DNA of 55,368 nt, from contig CALIJO010000015.1 in NCBI GenBank assembly GCA_938017655.1, positions 1 through 55,368 on the forward strand, written 5' to 3'. A program made the position numbers and the translations under genes. The notes under the pieces were generated by a model, which was not told where the DNA came from, did not search any database, and was given only the letters and a program-made list of their open reading frames with translations. Origin of the DNA: an uncultured Candidatus Saccharibacteria bacterium. GTDB taxonomy: Bacteria; Patescibacteriota; Saccharimonadia; Saccharimonadales; Saccharimonadaceae. Below are positions 7,719 to 17,168 of the stretch, piece by piece (within the stretch, counting starts at the first letter, position 1; each line of letters opens with the position of its first letter).

Positions 7719-8717
7719 TTAGCTATTAAATTTGACGGTTTTGAGAATGCGGTAAAAATCGTCGCTAAAGACACTGGTGGAATCGGTTTGAAGTACGACG
7801 GTCTTATCGCGGAGCTTGAAGACACAGATAATACCCTGATATTCATTATTCATTTTGCCAGTGTAGACGTTGACATTGTTGCCATTTACTACGGTGGTCG
7901 AAAGAGTCATATCGCCAGAGCGCACTTTTTCAGCATACTCACTAATCGCCTGGTCGAAGAGAGTACCTTTAATACTGACACGGAGTGCCATCACGGTATC
8001 TTCCTGGACTACGTTCACCTGACCTGGATTAAGATAGGCAGCGTAGTCACCACCACGACTGGCGCTACTTTGAACGTAGAGACTCCAAGTTTTTGGGTAT
8101 TCGAAACTTAATTCACCGAGGTCAGTTGGGCCGGTAAAGACTTTATATGGGTATTTTTCTTTCTCTTCGAATTCAGATTCGAGCTTGGTCTGAAGTTCAT
8201 TCTTAGCTTCGGCTACCGCCACATCGACCTTGCCCTTCACATTAGTACTAGCGTCATTCCACTTCACCCACATCCAGATAAAGAGACCGATGAAAAGCAC
8301 CGCGAGCAGAGACACTACGATGAGCCCGACGGTTTTCATAAGATCAATACGATTTTTGGCCTTGGCGATGCGACTAGCTTCCTTACGTTCTTCGCCAGTC
8401 ATGTCGGCATAATTTTTGTTAAGAGGATTAGCGGCTGGCATGCCAGGAGTGAATGGGCTCTGGTAGAGATTTTGATAGATGTCGCCGGAATTCGCGGAAG
8501 TGGTAGAATTAGCTGAATTGTCTGAAGCCGTAGAGTTTAGTTGGGCTGATGAATTTACTGGATTTGCCTGAGCGGAATTATTTGTAGGAGAAATAGGGCT
8601 ATTTTGAGCGAATGGGTTACTTCCTGAAGTATTATTAGCACCAAAATTAGCTGGAGTTTGACCAGATTGATTAAATTGATTCGATGCTAGAAAAGGATTG
8701 TTGTTTGAATTATCCAT
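7719..8717 (-). CDS. Bitopic membrane protein with Asn/Ser-rich cytoplasmic N-terminus
   Basis: The family is not recognised. The 332-residue protein has a low-complexity N-terminal region (about 1-95) rich in Asn, Ser, Gln, Ala and Pro. Then come a charged segment (RKEASRIAKAKNRID), one transmembrane helix at about 130-152 (VGLIVVSLLAVLFIGLFIW), a short helical region rich in Glu and Lys, and a globular extracytoplasmic domain of about 150 residues (FTGPTDLGELSFEYPKTW and on). The layout suggests an anchored surface or envelope protein. TAAAAT ends 6 nt before ATG with no ribosome site. Confidence 0.7.
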   Translation of the reverse strand: MDNSNNNPFLASNQFNQSGQTPANFGANNTSGSNPFAQNSPISPTNNSAQANPVNSSAQLNSTASDNSANSTTSANSGDIYQNLYQSPFTPGMPAANPLNKNYADMTGEERKEASRIAKAKNRIDLMKTVGLIVVSLLAVLFIGLFIWMWVKWNDASTNVKGKVDVAVAEAKNELQTKLESEFEEKEKYPYKVFTGPTDLGELSFEYPKTWSLYVQSSASRGGDYAAYLNPGQVNVVQEDTVMALRVSIKGTLFDQAISEYAEKVRSGDMTLSTTVVNGNNVNVYTGKMNNEYQGIICVFKLRDKTVVLQTDSTSVFSDDFYRILKTVKFNS

Positions 8718-8787
8718 AATTATATTTTACTAGGAATTAGGTTTTTTACAAGTTAGCTTAAGGATTTTAGTGATTGTTTTTAACGTT

Positions 8788-8985
8788 TTATTCAATGCTA
8801 AAATCTTTTGAGATAACTTCGATTTGATTCTTCAAAGTTTCGAGCTCTTCCTCAATATCCTTAGCCAACTCAGCGGCCTCTTGGTATTTCTTGGCGGCTT
8901 CTTCGAGCTTAAAATCATCACCATAAAACCATTCGAGATTTTGGTTGAGCTGTTCGATTTTGGCGCCAACGGATTTTTTAGTCAT
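8788..8985 (-). CDS. xseB: Exodeoxyribonuclease VII small subunit
   Basis: XseB binds XseA in exonuclease VII, which degrades single-stranded DNA. The 65-residue, highly charged coiled-coil protein has the family pattern, including KIEQLNQNLEWF and LEEAAKKYQEAAEL. Its start overlaps the end of xseA by 8 nt, which is the usual pairing. Length is normal (60-80). Confidence 0.9.
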   Translation of the reverse strand: MTKKSVGAKIEQLNQNLEWFYGDDFKLEEAAKKYQEAAELAKDIEEELETLKNQIEVISKDFSIE

Positions 8986-10090
8986 GAGTTTTCCTTTCTT
9001 TAGATTTGATTTTTGTAATACGGGCGGAGATTTCAGAGTCGAGAGTTTCTAGAGAGATTTCGGAATCAATCCTTAACTCACCTTTAAGGATGGCATAGCC
9101 TTTTTTCAGAATCATCTCGGGATTGAGGTTTTCAATGACTTTTTGGGTAGATTTTAGCTGGTTTAATTCCCGCAAAATTTGATTTATGATTTGCTGTTTG
9201 GCACGAAGTAAATTTCGCTTGGTTTCGAGCTTTGGCGCGTCGAGACTCCGTTCAATTTGCAACTTAGCACGAGAGAGCAAACGGCAGAGATTGGCGATTT
9301 CGAGTTTCTTGTCTTTAGATAACATTTCAGCAGTATTACTTGGAGTAGAAGCCACAATGTCAGCAGCGAGATCCGCTAGCGAAGTGTCAATCTCGTGACC
9401 GATCCCGGTAATCACGGGAATTTTACTAGCCGCAATAGCGCGAACGAGTTTTTCATCATCAAAACAAGCGAGGTCTTCTTTCGAGCCACCACCACGAATA
9501 ATGGCGATAATCTGAACTTTATTTTCTTGATTAAAAAATTCGAGAGCACGAATCACCTGATCAGCTGCGCCGAGACCCTGGACCTTAGTATTAGCCACGC
9601 GAATTTCCAGACCACCCCAGCGAGCATTAATAATTTTAATAAAATCTGCATAACCGGCAGCTTGGGTAGAAGAAATCACACCGATGCGCTCGAGATTAGC
9701 TGGAATACTTCGCTTTCTAGCCGGATCAAAAAGACCTTCCTTAGTTAATTTCGCTTTAAGTAGTTCATAGGCTTTTTTAATATTCCCCTCACCGATCAAA
9801 GCGTATTGTTTAATAGTAAGGGTGAAGCGACCAGAGCGATTAAAAATCTTCGGGGTGGCCTGGACGGCAATTTTCATACCGTTCTCGATCGGCGTACGAA
9901 GGCTCGAGGCGACCATAAAACAACTGATTACGGACTCTTGGTCTTTAAGATCGAAGAAAATCCAACGATTTTGGCTGACATTAAAATTCGCCACCTCACC
10001 ATAGACTACACAATCTGGAAAAGTGTAATCTAAGGCGTGGTTGGCGACGGCAATAAAATCAGAGACGGAATATTTTGGCGATTCTGCCAT
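8978..10090 (-). CDS. xseA: Exodeoxyribonuclease VII large subunit
   Basis: This is the catalytic subunit of exonuclease VII. The 370-residue protein has the N-terminal OB-fold (VYGEVANFNVSQNRWIFFDL), the catalytic domain (GVISSTQAAGYADF, IIRGGGSKEDLACFDDE, VITGIGHEIDTSLADL, ASTPSNTAE) and a coiled-coil C-terminal part. It is slightly shorter than the about 400-450 of many XseA proteins, mainly in the coiled coil. Its ATG overlaps the stop of the upstream membrane-protein gene by one base, giving an operon with xseB downstream. Confidence 0.95.
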   Translation of the reverse strand: MAESPKYSVSDFIAVANHALDYTFPDCVVYGEVANFNVSQNRWIFFDLKDQESVISCFMVASSLRTPIENGMKIAVQATPKIFNRSGRFTLTIKQYALIGEGNIKKAYELLKAKLTKEGLFDPARKRSIPANLERIGVISSTQAAGYADFIKIINARWGGLEIRVANTKVQGLGAADQVIRALEFFNQENKVQIIAIIRGGGSKEDLACFDDEKLVRAIAASKIPVITGIGHEIDTSLADLAADIVASTPSNTAEMLSKDKKLEIANLCRLLSRAKLQIERSLDAPKLETKRNLLRAKQQIINQILRELNQLKSTQKVIENLNPEMILKKGYAILKGELRIDSEISLETLDSEISARITKIKSKERKTHD

Positions 10091-11289
10091 TACTCCGCAG
10101 ATTCCCCTTCGAAGATTTTTTGTTTCTCTTCTTTACCAATCTTGGAGATGGCATTTTGATAGAAGCCATAACCCGAGACGATGGTATTAAGCAAGACAAT
10201 CATACGAGTGACAAGGACAGTGGTACTAGCAACCGCGAGATCACTACCAAGTACGGTCATCACGGCAACCATTGAACCTTCATAACCACCGACACCACCA
10301 GGGGTAGGAAGAACCGCACCGACGACGGAGCCGAGAGCTTCTGCGACCATGATTTGTGGGAAGATTTCTGGGTGACCGATAGCAATGGCGACAATTTCAT
10401 AGGTCGCAATTTCGAGGAAGTTATAAAGGAAACCCCAAAGCACTGGACCAACCAAAATCTTTTTATCACGCTTGGCGGTAAGGAAGTCTTCATGAAGATC
10501 CAAGAAATATTTTTGTACCTTTTTAGTTTCAATGATTTGCTTTTTCTTACCAAAAGTAAGGATGCGAACGGTGCCATTAATTAAGGCAGCTAGCTTTTTG
10601 GCGGCAAAGTCGATAAGTTTACGATTCGAGACGATCACAATCATCAAAACAATGCCAAGAATCACTCCGATACTCATGGCAGCCACAGCCCCGACCATCC
10701 AAAGTGCGGTATTTGGCACACTACTCGTAACTAATAAGAAAATAATCGCTAAGATAGTTTGAGTTTGGTTGGCGAGAATGGTAATTACGTAACGCAGGAG
10801 ATACATGAAGCTAACCTGACCAGCGGTAGCGCCAAAATTCTTTAAGCGCCAAGTAATGTAACCGAGGCCAGAGACACCGCCAGAAGGAATGGCGTGATTG
10901 ACGAAATTTAATTCAAAGGAAATACGCGCAAGTTGCCAGGTGGTGAGCTTTTCGAAAGCTTTTACGTCAGCATCGGTATCAGCATCGGTTTTTTCAGATT
11001 TAGCTTTTTCGGATTTGGTAGACTTACCAGCGGGAATTCTGGTGATATTTTTCTGAGATTTGGCTTTCCCGGCCATATAAGAGAAGAAAATTTTACCAGC
11101 GCTGTAATACATGAAGAGTTGTTCTGGAACTAGAAGCAAAACAATCCAGAAATTAATGGAGAAGTGCGAACCGTCCATACATTGACCACCAAAAATACAT
11201 TGGAAGGCCGAAACAATTTCATTACGTGCGCCATAAACAACTACACCGACTAATAATAACGTGACAATACTGAGAATCTTTTTAAACAT
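10090..11289 (-). CDS. Lysylphosphatidylglycerol synthase TM-region/UPF0104 family membrane protein
   Basis: This about 399-residue polytopic protein belongs to the family that includes the MprF flippase part and AglD-like proteins. It has about seven to eight hydrophobic segments and the family signature near the C-terminus, VLPTPGGVGGYEG. A polar linker rich in Lys, Ser and Asp (about 75-105) separates the first helices from the rest. Its probable role is in membrane lipid or lipid-linked substrate handling, but the substrate is unknown. ATG 11289 is preferred over 11307 because TATAAT overlaps the longer start. It is divergent from the TRM11-like gene, with promoters back to back. Confidence 0.8.
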   Translation of the reverse strand: MFKKILSIVTLLLVGVVVYGARNEIVSAFQCIFGGQCMDGSHFSINFWIVLLLVPEQLFMYYSAGKIFFSYMAGKAKSQKNITRIPAGKSTKSEKAKSEKTDADTDADVKAFEKLTTWQLARISFELNFVNHAIPSGGVSGLGYITWRLKNFGATAGQVSFMYLLRYVITILANQTQTILAIIFLLVTSSVPNTALWMVGAVAAMSIGVILGIVLMIVIVSNRKLIDFAAKKLAALINGTVRILTFGKKKQIIETKKVQKYFLDLHEDFLTAKRDKKILVGPVLWGFLYNFLEIATYEIVAIAIGHPEIFPQIMVAEALGSVVGAVLPTPGGVGGYEGSMVAVMTVLGSDLAVASTTVLVTRMIVLLNTIVSGYGFYQNAISKIGKEEKQKIFEGESAE

Positions 11290-11306
11290 AGCTTTTTTAT
11301 TATACA

Positions 11307-11315
11307 TGATAAAAT
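11307..11315 (+). promoter_or_regulatory. Extended -10 promoter of the TRM11-like gene
   Basis: TGA-TAAAAT, 6 nt, then ATG 11322. It lies back to back with the minus-strand TATAAT serving the divergent membrane-protein gene. Confidence 0.6.
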
Positions 11316-11321
11316 AAGATT

Positions 11322-12536
11322 ATGAAATATATTGCAGTGCTGGGACGACTTCCGAAAATTTCTTTGGCGGAAATCCAAGCGATTTACGACTCAAATGCCA
11401 AACTGATCGGACCAGAACTCGCGGTTTTTGAAACTAATAAGGTAGTCTCGATTGATCGGCTGGGTGGCTCGATTAAGCTGGGTCAGATTTTCTCTGGTAA
11501 TTTCCGAGATCTTGCCGAGGCGATTAATTCTAAAAAGCCTGAGGGTAAAATCACCATTGGGGTTTCTAACTATGCCCTAAATTCGAATCATAAAAACAAA
11601 AAATCAGCGGCCGAGAACTTAGTCCGCCGCAAAGCCATGGAACTTAAGAGTCTACTCAAAAAACTCGGCCGCAATGTGCGCGTAGTGGAAGCGCGTGGAC
11701 CAGAAATTTCTTCGGCCACCGCATTTCATAATAATTTAGGCGAAAAACCGGGTGCCGAAGAAGTGATTTTGGTGGGCTCGGAAACCTATCTGAGTCTCGG
11801 TGTGCAAAATATCGACAAATATCGTGAACGCGACCAGATGCGCCCAGCGAGAGACGCGAAGGTAGGAATGTTACCACCGAAACTAGCACAGATTTTAATT
11901 AATCTGGGCGGTGAGATTGACGAATCAAAAAAGGTACTCGATCCATTCTGCGGCACCGGCGTGGTTTTACAGGAAGCCTTGATTCTCGGTCAACCAGTAA
12001 TCGGTAGTGATTTGAACCCGCGAATGATGGAGTATACCCAGAAGAATCTAGATTGGCTGCTCGAGAAGAAAGCACGCTTCTTCAAGATCAAACCTGAGCT
12101 AGTGGAACAAAAAAATCAATTCTTAGACTCTATCTACACCGGCGATGCGACGGATTTTGCTTGGCCAAAAGCTTCGGAAATTGGCCTAGTGGCTTGCGAG
12201 TGCTTCCTCGGTTCCCCAATGTCAAAACCGCCAGTAGAGATTAAATTAAAAGACGAAAAGCAGAACTGCAAGCGGATTATTTTGGACTTTTTGAAGAACC
12301 TCGCGAAGCAGATTGAAGATGATACCCCTGTAGTAATCGCTGTGCCAGCTTGGTTACGCGAAGACGGTCACTACTCAAGGCTTTCAATTATTGACGAAAT
12401 TACAGATATGGGTTATAATTTGATAAAGTTTCAAGGCTTGAGTCAGTCTGACATGATTTACTATCGTGAAGGGCAGATTGTGGCTCGAGAAATAATAGTA
12501 TTAAGAAAGAGTAAGGCAAAAAATGTCACATGTTAA
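11322..12536 (+). CDS. TRM11-like SAM-dependent RNA methyltransferase
   Basis: This 404-residue protein has an N-terminal THUMP-like/ferredoxin region (about 1-150) and a C-terminal Rossmann methyltransferase. Motif I is VLDPFCGTGVVLQEA near residue 205 and the acidic SAM-ribose motif is GSDLNPRM. In place of the usual DPPYG motif it has ACECFLGSP, so the target or mechanism may differ from classic N2-guanine methylases such as Trm11. It probably acts on tRNA. The end overlaps rpmA by 14 nt, so the two are co-transcribed. Confidence 0.75.
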   Translation: MKYIAVLGRLPKISLAEIQAIYDSNAKLIGPELAVFETNKVVSIDRLGGSIKLGQIFSGNFRDLAEAINSKKPEGKITIGVSNYALNSNHKNKKSAAENLVRRKAMELKSLLKKLGRNVRVVEARGPEISSATAFHNNLGEKPGAEEVILVGSETYLSLGVQNIDKYRERDQMRPARDAKVGMLPPKLAQILINLGGEIDESKKVLDPFCGTGVVLQEALILGQPVIGSDLNPRMMEYTQKNLDWLLEKKARFFKIKPELVEQKNQFLDSIYTGDATDFAWPKASEIGLVACECFLGSPMSKPPVEIKLKDEKQNCKRIILDFLKNLAKQIEDDTPVVIAVPAWLREDGHYSRLSIIDEITDMGYNLIKFQGLSQSDMIYYREGQIVAREIIVLRKSKAKNVTC

Positions 12537-12795
12537 AGCCGGTGGTACCGCGAAAAATGTCCACAACAATGCTGGTCAACGTCTTGGCGTGAAGCGTTTT
12601 GGTGGCCAAAAAGTCCGCAATGGTGAAGTTTTAGTTCGCCAAACCGGAAGCACCAAAATTGCTGGTGAAGGTACTTACATGTCCCGTAATTTCACCATTC
12701 ATGCTGCAAAAGATGGTGTCGTCACTTTTGTGAAAACCAAGAAAACCCACTTCTCTGGTCGCTCATTACCACGCGTCCGCGTAGAAGTTCGCTAA
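12523..12795 (+). CDS. rpmA: 50S ribosomal protein bL27
   Basis: This 90-residue basic protein sits near the peptidyl-transferase centre. Signatures are HVKAGGTAKN at the N-terminus, GQRLGVKRFGGQ, and RQTGSTKIAGEGT. The N-terminal tail begins directly with MSHVKAGG, so no cleavable extension of the Firmicute type is present. The start lies inside the TRM11-like gene; the usual neighbour rplU is not here. An intrinsic terminator follows immediately. Confidence 0.95.
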   Translation: MSHVKAGGTAKNVHNNAGQRLGVKRFGGQKVRNGEVLVRQTGSTKIAGEGTYMSRNFTIHAAKDGVVTFVKTKKTHFSGRSLPRVRVEVR

Positions 12796-12823
12796 AAATA
12801 AACCCTACGGGGTTTATTTTTTT
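12795..12823 (+). terminator. Intrinsic terminator after rpmA
   Basis: An AAACCC-TAC-GGGTTT stem follows the rpmA stop and leads into a T run. Confidence 0.8.
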
Positions 12824-12897
12824 GATTCCCTAGACAGTATATCGTTTTTTGGACTAGACTTATCCAATATCTTCAAATACACTAATCCAGCTCTAGC

Positions 12898-12927
12898 CAA
12901 AAAAGACCCCGATTGGGGTCTTTTTTG
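12898..12927. terminator. Bidirectional terminator after nusA
   Basis: AAGACCCC and GGGGTCTT stem arms with A and T runs on both sides. It lies between converging rpmA and nusA and would end nusA on the minus strand. Confidence 0.8.
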
Positions 12928-12944
12928 TTATGCTCTTTTCTGTT

Positions 12945-14129
12945 TTATTCAGCGTCAGTTGCTTCGTTTTCGGCAGCAGCTTCAGCTTCAGCAGATTCCT
13001 CAGCTTCTTCAGAAGCTACAGTCTCAGTTTCCGATTCATTTTCTTGCAAGGCAGAAAGTAGAGAATCCTCCACATTAGTACGCTTTTTCTTCTTTGGTGT
13101 TTCGGCAAGCTCGATATCAAGCTCAATGCCGGTAAGCATAGAAGCGAGACGGACGTTTTGACCTTGGCGACCAATGGCGACAGATTGCTGATCTTCGGTA
13201 ACATAAACCTTAGCACGCTTGTCTTCGATTTCGACACGAGTAATTTCAGCTGGGCTCAAGGCTTCACGGATGAACTCAGAAAGATTTTCACTCCAGTTGA
13301 TGATATCGATTTTTTCACGATCACCAATTTCATTCATCACAGCCTGGACACGCACGCCACGACCACCGACGAAAGTACCGACTGGGTCGACACCTGGAAC
13401 GGTGCTAGTCACGGCAATCTTAGTACGACGACCGGCTTCACGAGCAATGGCGCGAATTTCGACCACACCGGTTTCGATTTCTGGGACTTCTTGCACGAAG
13501 AGCTGCTTGATGAAGTCGGCGGAACTACGACTAACGAGAAGTTGAGCACCACGCTCGTTACGCTCGATAGTCTTGATCAAAACCTTGATGCGGGAACCAA
13601 CTTGGTAATACTCGCCGTCGATTTGGTCAGACTTGAGCATAATACCAGTGGTACGACCAAAATCGATACGCACAATATTGCGTTCGACGCGAGCTACCAT
13701 ACCGGTCATAATGCTACCAATTTTATCTTCAAAGATAGAAAGGATGGCCTCATGTTCAGCTTCACGAAGGCGTTGCATAATTACCTGCTTGGCGGTCATG
13801 GAAGCGACGCGGCCAAACTTAGTAACTGGGTGAGATTCTTCAAAAGTTTCACCGATGGCCTTACCCTCGGCTTCACCTTCTGGGATTTCGGTGGCTGGAT
13901 TATAAGCCAAACCATCTTCAATCACTTCTTTAGCGATGAAGACCGTGGCATTACCGGTTTCGCGATTAAGGACGGCGCGGACATTCATATCCTTTTCGCC
14001 CTCTTCTTTACGCCAAGCGGCAGCGATAGCGGTTTCGATAATATTCAAAACAGTTTCTTCTGGGAGATTCTTCTCTTCGGCGATAATTTTCACCATCTGA
14101 GACATCTGTTTAAGGTCTAAACCTTCCAT
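12945..14129 (-). CDS. nusA: Transcription termination/antitermination factor NusA
   Basis: NusA binds RNA polymerase and modulates pausing and termination. The 394-residue protein has the N-terminal RNAP-binding domain (1-125), an S1 domain (about 135-205, GMVARVERNIVRIDFGRTTG), KH1 with VGTFVGGRGVRVQAV, and KH2 with AIGRQGQNVRLAS. After residue about 345 comes an acidic Glu/Ala-rich tail instead of the AR repeats of E. coli. A KKKKR stretch precedes this tail. An AAAGGA ribosome site precedes ATG 14129. Its usual partners rimP and infB are not adjacent. Confidence 0.95.
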   Translation of the reverse strand: MEGLDLKQMSQMVKIIAEEKNLPEETVLNIIETAIAAAWRKEEGEKDMNVRAVLNRETGNATVFIAKEVIEDGLAYNPATEIPEGEAEGKAIGETFEESHPVTKFGRVASMTAKQVIMQRLREAEHEAILSIFEDKIGSIMTGMVARVERNIVRIDFGRTTGIMLKSDQIDGEYYQVGSRIKVLIKTIERNERGAQLLVSRSSADFIKQLFVQEVPEIETGVVEIRAIAREAGRRTKIAVTSTVPGVDPVGTFVGGRGVRVQAVMNEIGDREKIDIINWSENLSEFIREALSPAEITRVEIEDKRAKVYVTEDQQSVAIGRQGQNVRLASMLTGIELDIELAETPKKKKRTNVEDSLLSALQENESETETVASEEAEESAEAEAAAENEATDAE

Positions 14130-14222
14130 ATTTTCCTTTCTTTTAGTCTAAAATATCCGACCTTGCGGGCGGATATTAAAAGTATGTATTTCTATTATAG
14201 CGAAGATGACGAGATTGTCAAA

Positions 14223-14270
14223 TTACTTGGCGGTGAAATAACCCGGACGGCCGTTGGTCAGGCGTTGGTA
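14223..14270 (-). repeat. Duplicated C-terminal tail of the DUF285 gene, in frame after its stop
   Basis: Directly after the TAA of the gene at 14271, the same frame reads YQRLTNGRPGYFTAK and stops again at 14223-14225. This mirrors the real end, GRPGYFTRKP. It looks like the leftover 3' end of a tandem paralogue removed by recombination. Confidence 0.6.
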
Positions 14271-15745
14271 TTATGGCTTTCTAGTGAAGTAACCTGGACG
14301 GCCGTGGACTGGATCATCGATACGGAGCCAAGATTTATCCGCGGTGGAAGGGTCAGCGAGATAGGATCCAGCGCCGCCGCGGAGTTTTTTGCGGTTTGCA
14401 AACATATAGGAATAGTTTGTAAGCTTTGTGGTATCAAAATCGTTCTTTACCCAGATGACTTCTAACCGATCACTAATAACATATTCATTTGTTAATGAGA
14501 ACATATACCTCATATTCGTTACTTTAGAGGTGTCGAAATTAGAAAGATTAAGAGAGATGAGACTGGACATATTAGCGAACATAGCATACATATTCGTTAC
14601 TTTAGAGGTGTCAAAATTAGAAAGATCTAGTGAGGTGAGGCCGGACAAAGCATCGAACATTCCAGACATATCTGTTACTTTAGAGGTATTGAAGTTAGAA
14701 AGATCAAGGAAGGTGAGGCTGTTCATACCAGCGAGCATATAACTCATATTGGTTACATTAGAGGTATCGAAATTAGAAAGATTGAAGAAGGCGAGATTCT
14801 CCAAATCACAGAACATTTCACTCATATCCGTCACACTAGAGGTATTGAAGTTAGAAAGATCTAAATCCTTAATATCCTTAAGCCCATTTTCATGTCGATT
14901 TCGAATAAACATCTTACTACTATCTTCATTCAAATAAACCTTTTCTGGTTCTGTGTAATAATAAGCGGTTTTGTCGGTCGGGTCTAGCCATAGCTTAATT
15001 TCATAGTCTGAATTATTATCTTCGATATTTACAGCATGCATAGTTGCAGCTGGAGCGGTAGTACTTTTCTTGAAGTGCTCGATTTTATTGGTAGCGGTCT
15101 CTAGTGACTTTAATTTTGAGTTGAAATCTTGTCCAGTCGCCATTTTAGCGATTGGGTCATAGTGATTAGTGAGGATAGAAAAGATTAGTTTATTTTTATA
15201 GTTACCACTTTCTAGATTGTTGCCTAATTTTAATCCTAGATTTATATTACTTACCTCGTTGCCGTTAGTTTTTGCGGTAGTTTGTGCGATATTAGTTGGT
15301 GAGGTAAGTTTTGGGATTGGTGAGAAATTCGAATTAGTGCCGAATTTTACACCCCAAGTATTGTTAGGGAAATTATTTAATACACTAGCGGAAGAAATTG
15401 AGCCAATCTTGGCGTTTACTGCTGAATTAGTATTAACTAGAGCGTTTTCATCGGTTTCTGAATTAAGGGTGATGGTGTAACCAGTCTTATTATTAGTATT
15501 CACGGTTAGTGATAATGGGATTTCGGTAGTCTTGTTAGAAGAATTAATGACTTCATTACCATTTACGGATACAGCAGGATTATCTATGGCAGCCGAAAGC
15601 GTCGGCGTGAATAAAGCGAAAGTGTTATTGCTAAAAATTAAATTGACAAAAGAAATTGAAACTAAAAATAATCCGAGAATCTTTAATTCCCAGTTAAACC
15701 ACCCCCCCCCATGAGGTTTGATGCTGTGTGATTTTTGACTATCAT
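14271..15745 (-). CDS. BspA-like DUF285 leucine-rich surface protein A, apparently phase-OFF at a G9 tract
   Basis: The frame is open from about 15710 to 14271, but no start codon lies in frame upstream. ATG 15745, after TGC-TAAAAT plus 6 nt, is out of frame: with nine G it stops soon after the tract, and with ten G (or seven) it would read MIVKNHTASNLMGGGWFNW and continue through the whole protein (about 491 residues). Domains would be an N-terminal signal segment (LKILGLFLVSISFVNLIF), a beta-rich WxL-like module (about 40-170, NNTWGVKFGTNSNF), then about six 25-residue DUF285 repeats (LDLSNFNTSKVTDM) and a C-terminal RPGYFTRKP tail. It is related to the genes at 17330 and 21490. No sortase motif is seen; the anchoring mode is unknown. 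Confidence 0.75.
15702..15710 (-). repeat. Homopolymer G9 tract (surface protein A)
   Basis: Nine C on + (nine G on the coding strand) at codons 12-15 of the predicted gene. Compared with the two related genes the leader is one base shorter here, so G9 puts ATG 15745 out of frame. Confidence 0.9.
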
Positions 15746-15830
15746 AGTTCTATTTTAGCATAAACAGTTTGTGAGAAAAATAGTTATTATGCTTAATGTG
15801 CTATAATAAGAGAAAATAAACGAGATTTTT

Positions 15831-17168
15831 ATGAATATTCCACATGGCCTGAAGAACGAAAATGAAATGCCGGAAACGCTTCTCGCGCTAGATATTGGTA
15901 CCGAATATATCAAGGCAGTGATTGCGGAACGCCAAGAAGGTGATAATCTAATTATTCGTGGTGTTGGCAAAGAACATCAGGCGATGGGCAATATGTATGC
16001 GGGTGCGATTGCGGATATTCCAGCGGTGATTGCCGCCTGCGAAAAAGCTTTATCACGAGCAGAGAATATGGCTGGGGTGGTAGCGAAAACTTGTTCGGTA
16101 GGTATCGCCGGCGAATTGATTAAGGGCAATACCAAGACTGTGCGTTATCGTCGCAAAGACGGTAATAAGCCAATTTCTGACCAAGAAATGCAACTGATTA
16201 TTAAGCGGGTACAAGATAAAGCCGAAGAGCAAGCGCGCGAAGAGGTCGCACTAGAGACCGACAACCCAGACGTAGAAGTGCGCCTGATTAACTCAGCGAT
16301 TGTTTCCCTTTCGATTGATGGATATAAAGTGAGTAATCCGATTGGTTTTAAGGGCTCAGAATTAGTCTTGCAGTTCTATACAGCGTTTGCACCTTTAGTA
16401 CATATTTCGGCAATTGAAAAAGTTTGCGCCGAATTAAATCTCGACCTTGTCGCCGTAGCGGTAGAACCTTTTGCGGTTTGTCGCGCCTGCCTTGGCAATA
16501 ATCTCGATTCTAATTTGTCTGCGATTGTGATGGATATTGGTGGTGGCACGACAGACATTGCCGTGGTGGATAATGGTGGAGTTGAAGGAACCAAGATGTT
16601 TGGCATCGGCGGTCGCAGCTTCACGCACCAGGTAGCTAGTAAGGTGGGGCTCGATTTTGACACAGCAGAATTAGTAAAGATTCAGTATAGTGGGCTACTT
16701 TCTAATGATTTACATGCCTTGAAGACCTTGACAGTTTCTGATGCAGAGCGCATGAATGAAATACAAAATATTTTGAATGTGCCGGATCGTATGAAGAAAG
16801 TGGAAAAAGCTATCGCTGACAATACGGAGGTTTGGGTTTCGGGAGTGGGACTAGCCCTATCTGATTTTTCTCTACTTGAAGCTTTACCAAATAAGATTTT
16901 ACTCTGTGGTGGTGGCGCGGGACTTTCGACTTTACAAGAGGCACTGGCGACTTCGGATTGGTATGAAGAGCTACCTTTCGCTAGGCGCCCAGTAGTCCAT
17001 CTTCTAGATGATGTGGACATTCCTGATATTCAAAATGCGACGGAAATTGATTTGGATTATTCTTTCATTACGGCTTTTGGACTTCTACGTGTGACGGTAG
17101 ACACGCTTAATAGTGAAGAGGAAGAAACGGGGCTTCGCGCAAAATTAGCCAAATTATTACAAAACTAG
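15831..17168 (+). CDS. FtsA/PilM-like actin-fold ATPase
   Basis: This 445-residue protein has the actin/HSP70-fold motifs of FtsA and PilM: phosphate 1 LLALDIGTEYIKAVI near residue 17, phosphate 2 VMDIGGGTTDIAVV near 228, and the adenosine motif ILLCGGGAGL near 360. An SHS2-like insertion is plausible at about 90-170. A C-terminal helix rich in Leu and Lys (AKLAKLLQN) could be the membrane-targeting amphipathic helix. FtsA anchors FtsZ, while PilM serves type IV pili; without ftsZ or pil neighbours the choice is open. A TGC-TATAAT promoter lies 33 nt upstream. Its 3' end is copied, inverted, at 19553-19580. Confidence 0.8.
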   Translation: MNIPHGLKNENEMPETLLALDIGTEYIKAVIAERQEGDNLIIRGVGKEHQAMGNMYAGAIADIPAVIAACEKALSRAENMAGVVAKTCSVGIAGELIKGNTKTVRYRRKDGNKPISDQEMQLIIKRVQDKAEEQAREEVALETDNPDVEVRLINSAIVSLSIDGYKVSNPIGFKGSELVLQFYTAFAPLVHISAIEKVCAELNLDLVAVAVEPFAVCRACLGNNLDSNLSAIVMDIGGGTTDIAVVDNGGVEGTKMFGIGGRSFTHQVASKVGLDFDTAELVKIQYSGLLSNDLHALKTLTVSDAERMNEIQNILNVPDRMKKVEKAIADNTEVWVSGVGLALSDFSLLEALPNKILLCGGGAGLSTLQEALATSDWYEELPFARRPVVHLLDDVDIPDIQNATEIDLDYSFITAFGLLRVTVDTLNSEEEETGLRAKLAKLLQN

